Assembly: GCF_041355105.1 (NCBI RefSeq)
Contig: NZ_JBFUPK010000004.1
Span: forward strand, 62,001 to 126,000
Length of the DNA: 64,000 bases
Reading direction: 5' to 3'
Source: Terriglobus sp. RCC_193
GTDB lineage: Bacteria; Acidobacteriota; Terriglobia; Terriglobales; Acidobacteriaceae
Position numbers and translations under genes: made by a program. Position 1 is the first letter of the stretch. Each line of letters opens with the position of its first letter. Below the pieces are notes generated by a model, which saw nothing but the letters and a program-made list of their open reading frames with translations, ran no database searches and was not told where the DNA came from. Below are positions 1 through 6,507 of the stretch, in pieces.

Positions 1-1
1 G

Positions 2-37
2 CGCGGGCTGGGGTTTCAACAAGTGACCGTGAAGTAG
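2..37 (+). CDS. C-terminal tail of an upstream gene (partial)
   Basis: The first bases read as RGLGFQQVTVK followed by TAG. This could be the end of a same-strand gene that begins before the window. Only eleven codons are visible, so no family can be named. The Shine-Dalgarno GGAGG (42-46) of the next gene follows directly, which fits two closely spaced same-strand genes. Confidence 0.3.
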   Translation, partial: RGLGFQQVTVK

Positions 38-56
38 TTTCGGAGGCTTTGGATCT

Positions 57-1058
57 ATGGGTTGGACGCGGCGTGACGTGGTGGCTGGTCTTGCGGCTTC
101 GATGGTGTGTGTGGCCGTTGCACAAAAGAAGAAGCCCGCTCCGCCTCCTCCTGCTGAACCTCCTCTGACCGGGCCAGATGCTGCGGATACGATTCAGGGG
201 TTGAAGCCGGGGCAGTATTTATGGGCTCCGTCGCTGGCTCCGGAAGGACCGGTGCTGGCGGTGGTGAGCCTGTCGCTGCAGCGTGTGTATGTGTATCGCA
301 ATGGTGTGTTGATTGCGGTGTCGACGCTGTCGTCGGGCAAGAAGGGACACCGGACGCCGACAGGTGTGTTCACGGTTTTGCAGAAGCAGGTGATGCATCA
401 CTCGAATCTTTATAACAACGCACCGATGCCCTACATGGAACGGCTGACATGGGGTGGTGTGGCGATGCACGCGGGGCATTTGCCGGGATATGCGGCCTCG
501 CATGGGTGTGTTCGCCTGCCGTATGAGTTTTCCAGGAAGCTGTATACCGTGACGAAGCTGGGTATGACGGTGGTGGTGACGGATAGCGATGCGGTGCCGC
601 GTGTGGCTCCTGCGCCGGATCTGCTGGAGGCTGCGCAGAGTGTGGAGCAGGCGCAGCAGGAACCGGTGATGTGGCAGCCGGAGAAGAGTCCGACGGGGCC
701 GATGTCGCTGGTGCTGAGCGGGGCGGATCGCAGGCTGATGGTGCTGCGCAACGGTGTGCTGATCGGGTCGGCGACGGTGACGGTGAATGGGCCGATCACG
801 GAGACGATGGGATTCACGCTGACGTCGATGGAGGGCGGGAATTTTCATTGGCTGCAGTTGCCGCTGTCAGGGCAATCACCGGAGCCGGGGCATGAGATGA
901 CCGCGGAGGAACGCTCGCGTGTACGGCTGCCACAGGATTTTCGTGTGGCGCTGGATAAGGAGATTGTGCCAGGTACGACGCTGCTGGTGACCGGGGATTC
1001 GATGCGGGCTTCGAGTGCTGGGGAGAAGGTTGTGGTGTTTGCGAGCGGTGGTTCTTAG
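57..1058 (+). CDS. L,D-transpeptidase (YkuD domain), exported
   Basis: Likely makes or remodels 3-3 peptidoglycan cross-links, or anchors proteins to the wall, in the periplasm. The start has GGAGG ten bases upstream. The N-terminus (TRRD, then a hydrophobic stretch to about residue 22) looks like a Tat/Sec signal, followed by a Pro/Lys-rich linker. The YkuD domain spans about residues 65-175. It holds TPTGVF and the signature HAG...SHGCVRLP, with the catalytic Cys near residue 151 and the partner His at 149. The C-terminal half (about 210-333) partly repeats the beta-rich YkuD fold (LMVLRNGVLIGSATV against VYVYRNGVLIAVSTL) but has no SHGC motif, so it is probably a degenerate second copy. 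Confidence in the family is high; the physiological substrate is not known. Confidence 0.9.
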   Translation: MGWTRRDVVAGLAASMVCVAVAQKKKPAPPPPAEPPLTGPDAADTIQGLKPGQYLWAPSLAPEGPVLAVVSLSLQRVYVYRNGVLIAVSTLSSGKKGHRTPTGVFTVLQKQVMHHSNLYNNAPMPYMERLTWGGVAMHAGHLPGYAASHGCVRLPYEFSRKLYTVTKLGMTVVVTDSDAVPRVAPAPDLLEAAQSVEQAQQEPVMWQPEKSPTGPMSLVLSGADRRLMVLRNGVLIGSATVTVNGPITETMGFTLTSMEGGNFHWLQLPLSGQSPEPGHEMTAEERSRVRLPQDFRVALDKEIVPGTTLLVTGDSMRASSAGEKVVVFASGGS

Positions 1059-1084
1059 GCCGCTGCTCTTCTGGGGAAATTGTA

Positions 1085-1319
1085 GTGGGCAGAGAAGAAT
1101 GCAGGTCCTTCGACTTCGCTCAGGATGACGTTCTTTGAACGTATGAGCTTCGCTTTCGCGAAGCTGGTTTTTGGTTGTGGCTGGAAGGGATCGGCGGCCT
1201 TGGCGCGATGAAGTGTGTCGGGATTCTTCGCTTTGCTCAGAATGACGACCTTCGGTCGTTGATCGCGCTAAAACGCGCGATGCCCAGGAGAGCTTTCGCG
1301 CACCTGGGGCACCCGGTTT
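1085..1319. repeat. Intergenic multi-hairpin repeat block 1
   Basis: Lies between two convergent genes. Two modules each carry the core GTCCTTCGACTTCGCTCAG or its TTCTTCGCTTTGCTCAG variant, followed by a three-base-loop hairpin: ACGTTC-TTT-GAACGT at 1128-1142 and ACGACC-TTC-GGTCGT at 1245-1259. The second module ends in a GCCCAGG...CCTGGGGCACCC stem. Related blocks recur at nine other places in the window. No coding potential is seen. Confidence 0.85.
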
Positions 1320-1323
1320 GTTG

Positions 1324-2808
1324 CTACTTCAGTCCGTAGATAACGATGGAGGATGAGCCGGAGGCCATGGGCCACGTGTTCGACTTCATGCCCGAGGTTA
1401 CGGCGATGCGTTGTTTGCCTGCGATGGCGTAGCTGATGACGCCACCTCCGATTGCGCCTCCCGTGGCGGTCTTCCATGCGATGTCGCCGGTCTTTGCGTT
1501 GAAGGCGTAGAGGGTACCGCCGAGATCGCCTGCGAAGAGGAGATTGCCTGCGGTGGGTGTTACGCCTCCTACGACGGGTGCGGGTGTGTGGAAGCTCCAT
1601 GCTTCTTTACCAGTGGCTGGATGGAATGCTTTGATCCAGCCGGTGGCTTGCGTGGGTGCGTCAAACGCGATTTTGGGTTTGGGTGTGGCGGTGCTGGAGA
1701 GGGTGGCGCACCAGTCGACGGCTCCGTTGTAGATGAGTTTGGTTGCGGGGGAGTAAGCGGGGTTGCTCCATTCGTTGCCGCCGAGTGTGCCGGGGCAGAC
1801 GTGGATGCCTTCTTTGGTGAGTGGTGCGGTTTCGTTGCTGACCGTGGTAGCGTTTGCTGTCCATGCAGGTTTGCCGGTCTTGATGTCGCCTGCGTAGATG
1901 CGTCCGTCTTTGGTGGCGGAGGCGAGCATGGCTTTGCCGTTGATGGAATAGAGCAGCGGTGCGGCGGAGACTTCCCAGTCATGGAAGTCGTGCGCGACGG
2001 GAAGGTAGCTCTGCTTGATGGCGCCTGTCTTCGCATCGAGCGCGACCGAGAAGCTTACGTCGTCGCTGCTGGACGGGTTGCCGCCGGGTACGTAGAGCGT
2101 TCCGGTGGCTTCGTCGAGTGTGAAGGCAGTCCAGGGTGTGCCGCCTTCGTCAGCGGTGCCCTTTACTTTGGGTGCGGGGGCTGCGGGGCCGCGGGATTTG
2201 TCTTCCGCGGAGCGCGGGACCATGTACTGTTCCCAGATGATCTTGCCGGTGGCGGCTTCGATGCCATACATGCGGCCCTTGGTGGGTGCTTTGCTGCTGC
2301 CTGCGTTGCCGGTGAAGACCATACCCTTCCATGCGAGGACAGCGGCGGAGGTGGTTTCAAGATGCTTCGGGTCGCCCAGGGAGATGTCCCATAGCTTCTT
2401 GCCGGAGGCGGCGTCGTAGGCGAGCAGGCGCGCGTCCTGTGTGCCGCGGAAGACGCGGCCATCGGCGAAGGCTACGCCGCGGTTGGTGTCGTTGGGGATG
2501 GCCATCGTGTAGTCCTCGTGCGCGCGCCATTTTTCGGCGCAGGTGTTGGCGTCGATGGCGATGGTGTCATGCGCGGTGGTGAGGTACATGGTGCCTGCGA
2601 CGACGACGGGGCCGGTCTGGAAGCTGCTTTGTGTCTTGAGGTCGTAACGGCAGAGCTCTTTCAGGTTTGCTGCGTTTGCCGGTGTGATTTCAGTCTGCGG
2701 GGCGAAGCGCTGGCCGTTGAGCGTGCGGTTGTAGCTGGGCCAGTCGTTGGTTTGTGCGTGGAGTGCGAGCGGCAGAAGGACGAGGCTGGCGGCGATGATG
2801 TGACGCAT
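1324..2808 (-). CDS. PQQ-binding beta-propeller protein (quinoprotein dehydrogenase-like)
   Basis: Exported protein of 494 residues with a signal peptide (MRHIIAASLVLLPLALHAQ). The start of the mature part, NDWPSYNRTLNGQRFAP, is typical of PQQ-dependent alcohol dehydrogenases. Several propeller-blade repeats end in the W-docking pattern (AATGKIIWE, GKEAWSFHTP, AKTGDIAWKTATGGAIGGGV). The family oxidises alcohols or sugars in the periplasm with pyrroloquinoline quinone. No cytochrome c CxxCH motif is present, so electrons would need a separate acceptor. The length is shorter than the roughly 600 residues of the classical methanol/ethanol enzymes. The substrate cannot be assigned. It is convergent with the L,D-transpeptidase gene. 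Confidence 0.85.
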   Translation of the reverse strand: MRHIIAASLVLLPLALHAQTNDWPSYNRTLNGQRFAPQTEITPANAANLKELCRYDLKTQSSFQTGPVVVAGTMYLTTAHDTIAIDANTCAEKWRAHEDYTMAIPNDTNRGVAFADGRVFRGTQDARLLAYDAASGKKLWDISLGDPKHLETTSAAVLAWKGMVFTGNAGSSKAPTKGRMYGIEAATGKIIWEQYMVPRSAEDKSRGPAAPAPKVKGTADEGGTPWTAFTLDEATGTLYVPGGNPSSSDDVSFSVALDAKTGAIKQSYLPVAHDFHDWEVSAAPLLYSINGKAMLASATKDGRIYAGDIKTGKPAWTANATTVSNETAPLTKEGIHVCPGTLGGNEWSNPAYSPATKLIYNGAVDWCATLSSTATPKPKIAFDAPTQATGWIKAFHPATGKEAWSFHTPAPVVGGVTPTAGNLLFAGDLGGTLYAFNAKTGDIAWKTATGGAIGGGVISYAIAGKQRIAVTSGMKSNTWPMASGSSSIVIYGLK

Positions 2809-2943
2809 GATTTAGGCGAGGCTCCCGGCGCATGGCTTGTGTCACGGCTGCGTTTAAGAACGCGGTCTGTGCGTGCTATGCGGACATGGGGATTGTAGAT
2901 GGTTCGGGTGTTGTGGTGGTGTTGGCTTCCTGTGGCACCGTTG

Positions 2944-3057
2944 TGGGCACAGAGGAATGCAGGTCCTTCGTTTCGCTCAGGATGACGAACTTCGTTCGTT
3001 TGAGCTTCGCTTTGCGAAGCTGGCCCACATCTCAGAATCGAGATGTGGGGCACCCGT
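2944..3057. repeat. Intergenic multi-hairpin repeat block 2
   Basis: One copy of the GTCCTTCGTTTCGCTCAG core, followed by hairpin ACGAAC-TTC-GTTCGT (2985-2999), AGCTTCGC-TTT-GCGAAGCT, and a perfect ten-base-pair stem CCCACATCTC / GAGATGTGGG (3024-3049) that ends in GGCACCC. It sits directly in front of the UvrC-like gene, and the reading frame of that gene stays open through it. Confidence 0.85.
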
Positions 3058-3077
3058 CACCTCGGGCGCCCGCGCTG

Positions 3078-4370
3078 GTGAACGATAGAATCAGCTTCGT
3101 GGCAGCGGAACCCATCTTCGAGCATGAGATTGCGTTTGATCCGGCGCAGGCGGCGGATGCGCTGCGGCAGTTGCCTGCGGGACCAGCAGTGGTGGCGCTG
3201 TTTGGGCATGGTGCGACTGACCGTCCGCATTTGATGAAGAGTGCGAATGTGCGTCGGCGATTGCAGCGTTTGCTGGAGCCTGCGGAGGGGCAGACGAAAC
3301 GGCTGAATCTGCGCGACCGGATTGCGCGGATTGCGTGGCGTGAGGCTGGCAGCGAGTTTGAATCGTTGCTGCTGCTGTATCGGGCGATGCACCTGGCGTT
3401 TGGTGCGGACGAGGCACGGAAGCGGATGCGGTTGTCGTCTCCGTTCACGATTCGATTTGCAGCAGAGAATGCGTATCCGCGAATTTATGTGACGAACCAT
3501 TTGCGTCGGCGTTCGTTGCAGACGACGTTTGGGCCGTTTGCTTCGCGGCTGGCTGCGGAGCGGTATTGCGAGGCCGTGGAAGAGTTGTTTCAGATTCGCC
3601 GATGCTACTTCGAATTGCATCCTTCGCCGGATGATCCGGGATGCATTTATGGCGAGATGAAGAAGTGCATGGCCCCATGTCAGAAGCGATGCAGCGATGC
3701 AGAGTACAGCGCGGAATGTGAGCAAGTGCTCGCATTCTTGCGGACGCGTGGGGGCTCGCGCATTGCAGCCCTGGAGGCGGAGCGCGATGAGGCTTCTGCC
3801 GCGATGGAGTTTGAGCAGGCGGCGGCGGTGCATGGGCGCATTGCGAAGGTGAAGGCCGCGGCTGCGTTTGCGGATGAACTCGTGCAGCCGTTGAGTGAGT
3901 TGAAGGCGGTGCTGGTGATGCCTTGTCCTTCACGTGCGGAGGATGAGGCTCCGCATGTGGCGGTGTGGAGCTTTAGCGATGGATGTTTCTGCGGGCCGGA
4001 GCGAGTGTCGCTGCTGGGTGTGCGGCTGGCGAAGGAGCAGGCGGAGGTTGGGTCCAGCTTGTTTGCGCAGCCGATGATGTTGGCGGCTACTCCGGTGGAT
4101 GGTTCGTCTTCGGGGTCTGCGGAGGAGCGGATGCTGGCTGCGGTTTCACGTTTGTTTGACGGCGGCAGTGGTGCGCGCGACATGGTGGAGCTTGGAGATC
4201 AGTTGTCGCTGTTGAAGCGTTGGTATTACCGGCCGGAGAAACAGCGGGTGGGTGCGATCTTCTTTCCGGTGCGCGGGGAGTGGCCGGTGCGGAGGATGGT
4301 GCGGGCTGCGGCGAAGCTGGTGGCGGGGCCGGTCGAGGTTGTTGCGAAGCTGGATGAAGTGCCCGAGTAG
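3078..4370 (+). CDS. UvrC N-terminal-half homologue (degenerate GIY-YIG plus UVR motif)
   Basis: About 430 residues resembling the first half of the excision-repair nuclease UvrC. Order: a GIY-YIG-like segment (about 25-110) in which the GVY/YVGK tyrosines are missing (VVALFG, PHLMKSANVRRRL) although the late Glu is kept (GSEFESLLLLY); the UvrC-type GPFASRLAAERY region; the Cys motif CIYGEMKKCMAPC; and a UVR (UvrB-binding) helix around EAERDEASAAMEFEQAAAV. The RNase H nuclease and HhH domains of UvrC are absent. The C-terminal 150 residues are unassigned. The frame is open from 2832 through a repeat block, but GTG at 3078 or 3099 is the likely start; neither has a clear ribosome site. It may act with UvrB or on DNA ends; activity is uncertain. 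Confidence 0.72.
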   Translation: MNDRISFVAAEPIFEHEIAFDPAQAADALRQLPAGPAVVALFGHGATDRPHLMKSANVRRRLQRLLEPAEGQTKRLNLRDRIARIAWREAGSEFESLLLLYRAMHLAFGADEARKRMRLSSPFTIRFAAENAYPRIYVTNHLRRRSLQTTFGPFASRLAAERYCEAVEELFQIRRCYFELHPSPDDPGCIYGEMKKCMAPCQKRCSDAEYSAECEQVLAFLRTRGGSRIAALEAERDEASAAMEFEQAAAVHGRIAKVKAAAAFADELVQPLSELKAVLVMPCPSRAEDEAPHVAVWSFSDGCFCGPERVSLLGVRLAKEQAEVGSSLFAQPMMLAATPVDGSSSGSAEERMLAAVSRLFDGGSGARDMVELGDQLSLLKRWYYRPEKQRVGAIFFPVRGEWPVRRMVRAAAKLVAGPVEVVAKLDEVPE

Positions 4371-4442
4371 TTGCCGATGATACGCTGACTTGTCGATCCT
4401 GTAAGGGCTCAGATTTTCTGTGATTAGCTCATCGGCCACTCA

Positions 4443-5024
4443 ATGTCCTTGGCCTTGATATGCTACGAGCCAATGATCTCCGCCCATCCACTGGTGACAG
4501 AACACCTCCGTCATAATGCTCAGCAAGCCGCGTTGGACTCTTTGGGAATAGCGTTAGCGGTCATGATGATGCTGACGTTAGCTGGAGCATCGCTTGATCC
4601 CGCCAGTCATCCGAATAAACTCATCGTTGCGGTGAGGTTCATGGTTGTCGCTGTAGCTTGGGTGGCAACGGGATCAACGTTTCTCTTCATGGTGGTCAAC
4701 AGATACTCCCAAGTAAGAGAACGCACACGGCAATTCGCAATTCTCCGAGTTTTGGGTGGATCACTCTTCTTCATTCTGATCCTCCTTCTTCAGGAGACAC
4801 TCCTCGTTGCTCTGCCGGGAACGATTGTTGGAATCCTCCTTGCCTACCTTCATGAATGGCTGATTTCAACTATTCTTGGTGGTTTGTTTGTGTTGCGGAC
4901 TCCATACAGTTTTTGGCTGCCTGCTGGAACGATAGCTGCTTCAGTATTCTTCGTAGCTAGCTTTTGCGCTGCATGGCGAGCCACGAAACTCGAGGTGCTT
5001 GACGCGTTGGCATATGAAGACTGA
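4443..5024 (+). CDS. Lone FtsX-type ABC permease domain
   Basis: A protein of 193 residues with about four hydrophobic segments (roughly 30-50, 62-85, 100-130, 155-180). It has the layout of one FtsX/MacB C-terminal permease domain, including RTRQFAILRVLGGSLF, the cytoplasmic coupling loop typical of that family. No ATP-binding partner or extracytoplasmic domain gene is adjacent, so it is either a half-permease working with a distant partner or the remnant of a larger permease. An internal ATG at 4473 is an alternative start. It looks more AT-rich than its neighbours, hinting at separate origin. A hairpin without a T-run lies downstream near 5114-5138. Confidence 0.6.
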   Translation: MSLALICYEPMISAHPLVTEHLRHNAQQAALDSLGIALAVMMMLTLAGASLDPASHPNKLIVAVRFMVVAVAWVATGSTFLFMVVNRYSQVRERTRQFAILRVLGGSLFFILILLLQETLLVALPGTIVGILLAYLHEWLISTILGGLFVLRTPYSFWLPAGTIAASVFFVASFCAAWRATKLEVLDALAYED

Positions 5025-5160
5025 TTCGGGAAATCCCCGCCGTCAGTGGCCGGATAAGTAACGACAAGCCCACTTTTCGTTACGAAATCGATGTTGCCGG
5101 AAATACCGTTTTACGAGAGTTCGCCATACTCTCGTCCTGCATGTGCGCCGAACTTTCCGC

Positions 5161-5198
5161 TTGACAAGTCAGTAGTCAATCAACAACCATTTGGTTGT
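5161..5198 (+). promoter_or_regulatory. Operator/promoter of the ArsR-SRPBCC pair
   Basis: Two nested inverted repeats are visible: TTGAC...GTCAA (5161-5179) and ACAACCA-TT-TGGTTGT (5183-5198), the latter with perfect seven-base arms. The second covers the proposed TTG start (5191) of the regulator gene, so a bound repressor would block both transcription and the start site. TTGACA at 5161 could serve as a -35 box. Autoregulation is inferred from position and symmetry. Confidence 0.55.
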
Positions 5199-5547
5199 GA
5201 ATAAACTGGACACAACATTTGCGGCTTTGTCTGACCCGACGCGGCGAGCCATGATTGAACGGCTTGCGCGTGGGCCAGCCTCGGTGCATGGGTTAACCGA
5301 GCCGTTTGCACTGTCGCAGCAGATGATTTCGAAGCACATTGCCTATCTGGTACGGGCACGGATTGTCGTCAAGACAAAGCGTGGACGAGAGAGCGTGTGC
5401 TCACTTCGTCCTGAGTCGATCAAGACAGTCAGTGACTGGGCCTTTAACTATCGCCGCCTTTGGGAAGAGCGCCTGGACAGGCTGGATGCGGTTGTAACTC
5501 AACTGAAGAAAGAGGAGATCAGCAATGGGAAACAGCATGGCAAATGA
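5191..5547 (+). CDS. ArsR-family winged-helix transcriptional regulator
   Basis: A protein of 118 residues with the ArsR opening LSDPTRRAMIERLARG and a helix-turn-helix (FALSQQMISKHIAYLVRARIV). There are no metal-binding cysteines of the CxC type, so it is probably not a metal sensor. It belongs to the SdpR-like group that is usually paired with an SRPBCC gene, and its end overlaps that gene here (5525-5547). The start is TTG at 5191 or GTG at 5197, both within a palindromic operator. It presumably represses its own operon; the ligand is unknown. Confidence 0.85.
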   Translation: MVVNKLDTTFAALSDPTRRAMIERLARGPASVHGLTEPFALSQQMISKHIAYLVRARIVVKTKRGRESVCSLRPESIKTVSDWAFNYRRLWEERLDRLDAVVTQLKKEEISNGKQHGK

Positions 5548-6034
5548 AACAGAGCGGATGACCATTACGCGAGTATTTGATGCGCCGCGTGAACTGGTTT
5601 GGAAGGCATGGACTGACCCGAAGTACGTGATGCAGTGGTGGGGGCCGAAGGGGTTCACAGCACCTGTTTGCAAGATGGATTTTCGCGTGGGAGGGAAATA
5701 TCTCTGCTGTATGCGAATGCCGGATGGGCAGGAGTGCTGGAACGCTGGCGAATACCACGAGATCGTTTTGTACGAGAAGATCGTCTCCTCCATGTACTTC
5801 TCCGACTCGGAGGGAAACAAGATTGATCCAGAGCAATTGGGAATCGAACATGAGGTTGTAGAGGGGGCGTATGATACGACCCTGTTTGAGGATCTTGGAG
5901 ATGGCAAGACAAAGCTAACTTTCATCGGAAATGAGCCCATGAAGGACGCAGCAGAGAGCGGTCAGCTGGAAGGCTGGAAAGAGATACTCGATAAGGTTGC
6001 TGACGTTGTCGCGAGGCTGGTGCAGGCAGCATAA
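5525..6034 (+). CDS. SRPBCC/AHSA1-domain protein
   Basis: A protein of 169 residues of the START-like SRPBCC fold. It opens with ITRVFDAPRELVWKAWTDPKYVMQWWGPKGF, shown here only in outline, and contains the family's WWGP motif and a late GWKEILDKVADVV helix. GAGGAG lies seven bases before the ATG. It overlaps the ArsR gene by 23 bases, so the two are probably translationally coupled. Members of the family bind small hydrophobic ligands or act as co-chaperone-like proteins. The ArsR partner suggests it senses or buffers the same compound, which cannot be named. Confidence 0.85.
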   Translation: MGNSMANETERMTITRVFDAPRELVWKAWTDPKYVMQWWGPKGFTAPVCKMDFRVGGKYLCCMRMPDGQECWNAGEYHEIVLYEKIVSSMYFSDSEGNKIDPEQLGIEHEVVEGAYDTTLFEDLGDGKTKLTFIGNEPMKDAAESGQLEGWKEILDKVADVVARLVQAA

Positions 6035-6061
6035 GGTGGCGGCAGAAGCCCTGCGTTTCTG

Positions 6062-6505
6062 AAAGTGGTTCGTGCATCCGGTTTTGTGGCTGGAAGGCGT
6101 GTGTTTCTGTGGGGCTGGGGCGGTTCGTCGGGATTCTTCGCTCTGCTCAGAATGACGAACTTCGTTCGTTTGATCGCGCTTTGCGCGATGCCCAGGTTAG
6201 CTTCGCGAACCTGGGGCACCCGGTTTTGTGGCTGCTGGTGTGTTTTGGGTTTCCTGGTGCGTTGTAGAGGGTGTGGAGGAATGCAGGTCCTTCGGCTTCA
6301 CTTCGTTTCGCTCAGGATGACGGTCTTTGACCGTAGGAGCTTTGCTGCGTTCAGCGTGATGTTCTTTGACCGTTGGAGCTTTGCTGCGTTCAGCGTGATG
6401 TTCTTTGACCGTTGGAGCTTCGCTGGACGCGCTTTAGTTCGTTGGATCGCGCTTTGCGCGATGCCCAGGTTAGCTTTCGAAGCTGGGCACCTGCTTCTGT
6501 TATCC
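6062..6505. repeat. Intergenic multi-hairpin repeat block 3, with a 39-bp tandem repeat
   Basis: Contains the TTCTTCGCTCTGCTCAG core with ACGAAC-TTC-GTTCGT (6155-6169), an ATCGCGC-TTT-GCGCGAT stem and the CCCAGGTT...AACCTGGGGCACCC stem. A second module has ACGGTC-TTT-GACCGT (6320-6334). Within it, a 39-base unit (GTTCTTTGACCGTTGGAGCT and onward) is repeated about two and a half times between 6321 and 6420. No gene is supported here. Confidence 0.85.
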
Positions 6506-6507
6506 GG

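Noticed and set aside
2150-2582. Several long frames opposite the PQQ protein gene.
   Set aside because: They are in the complementary frames of a GC-rich gene with clear homology; composition (Arg/Ala/Gly-rich) is typical of shadow frames.
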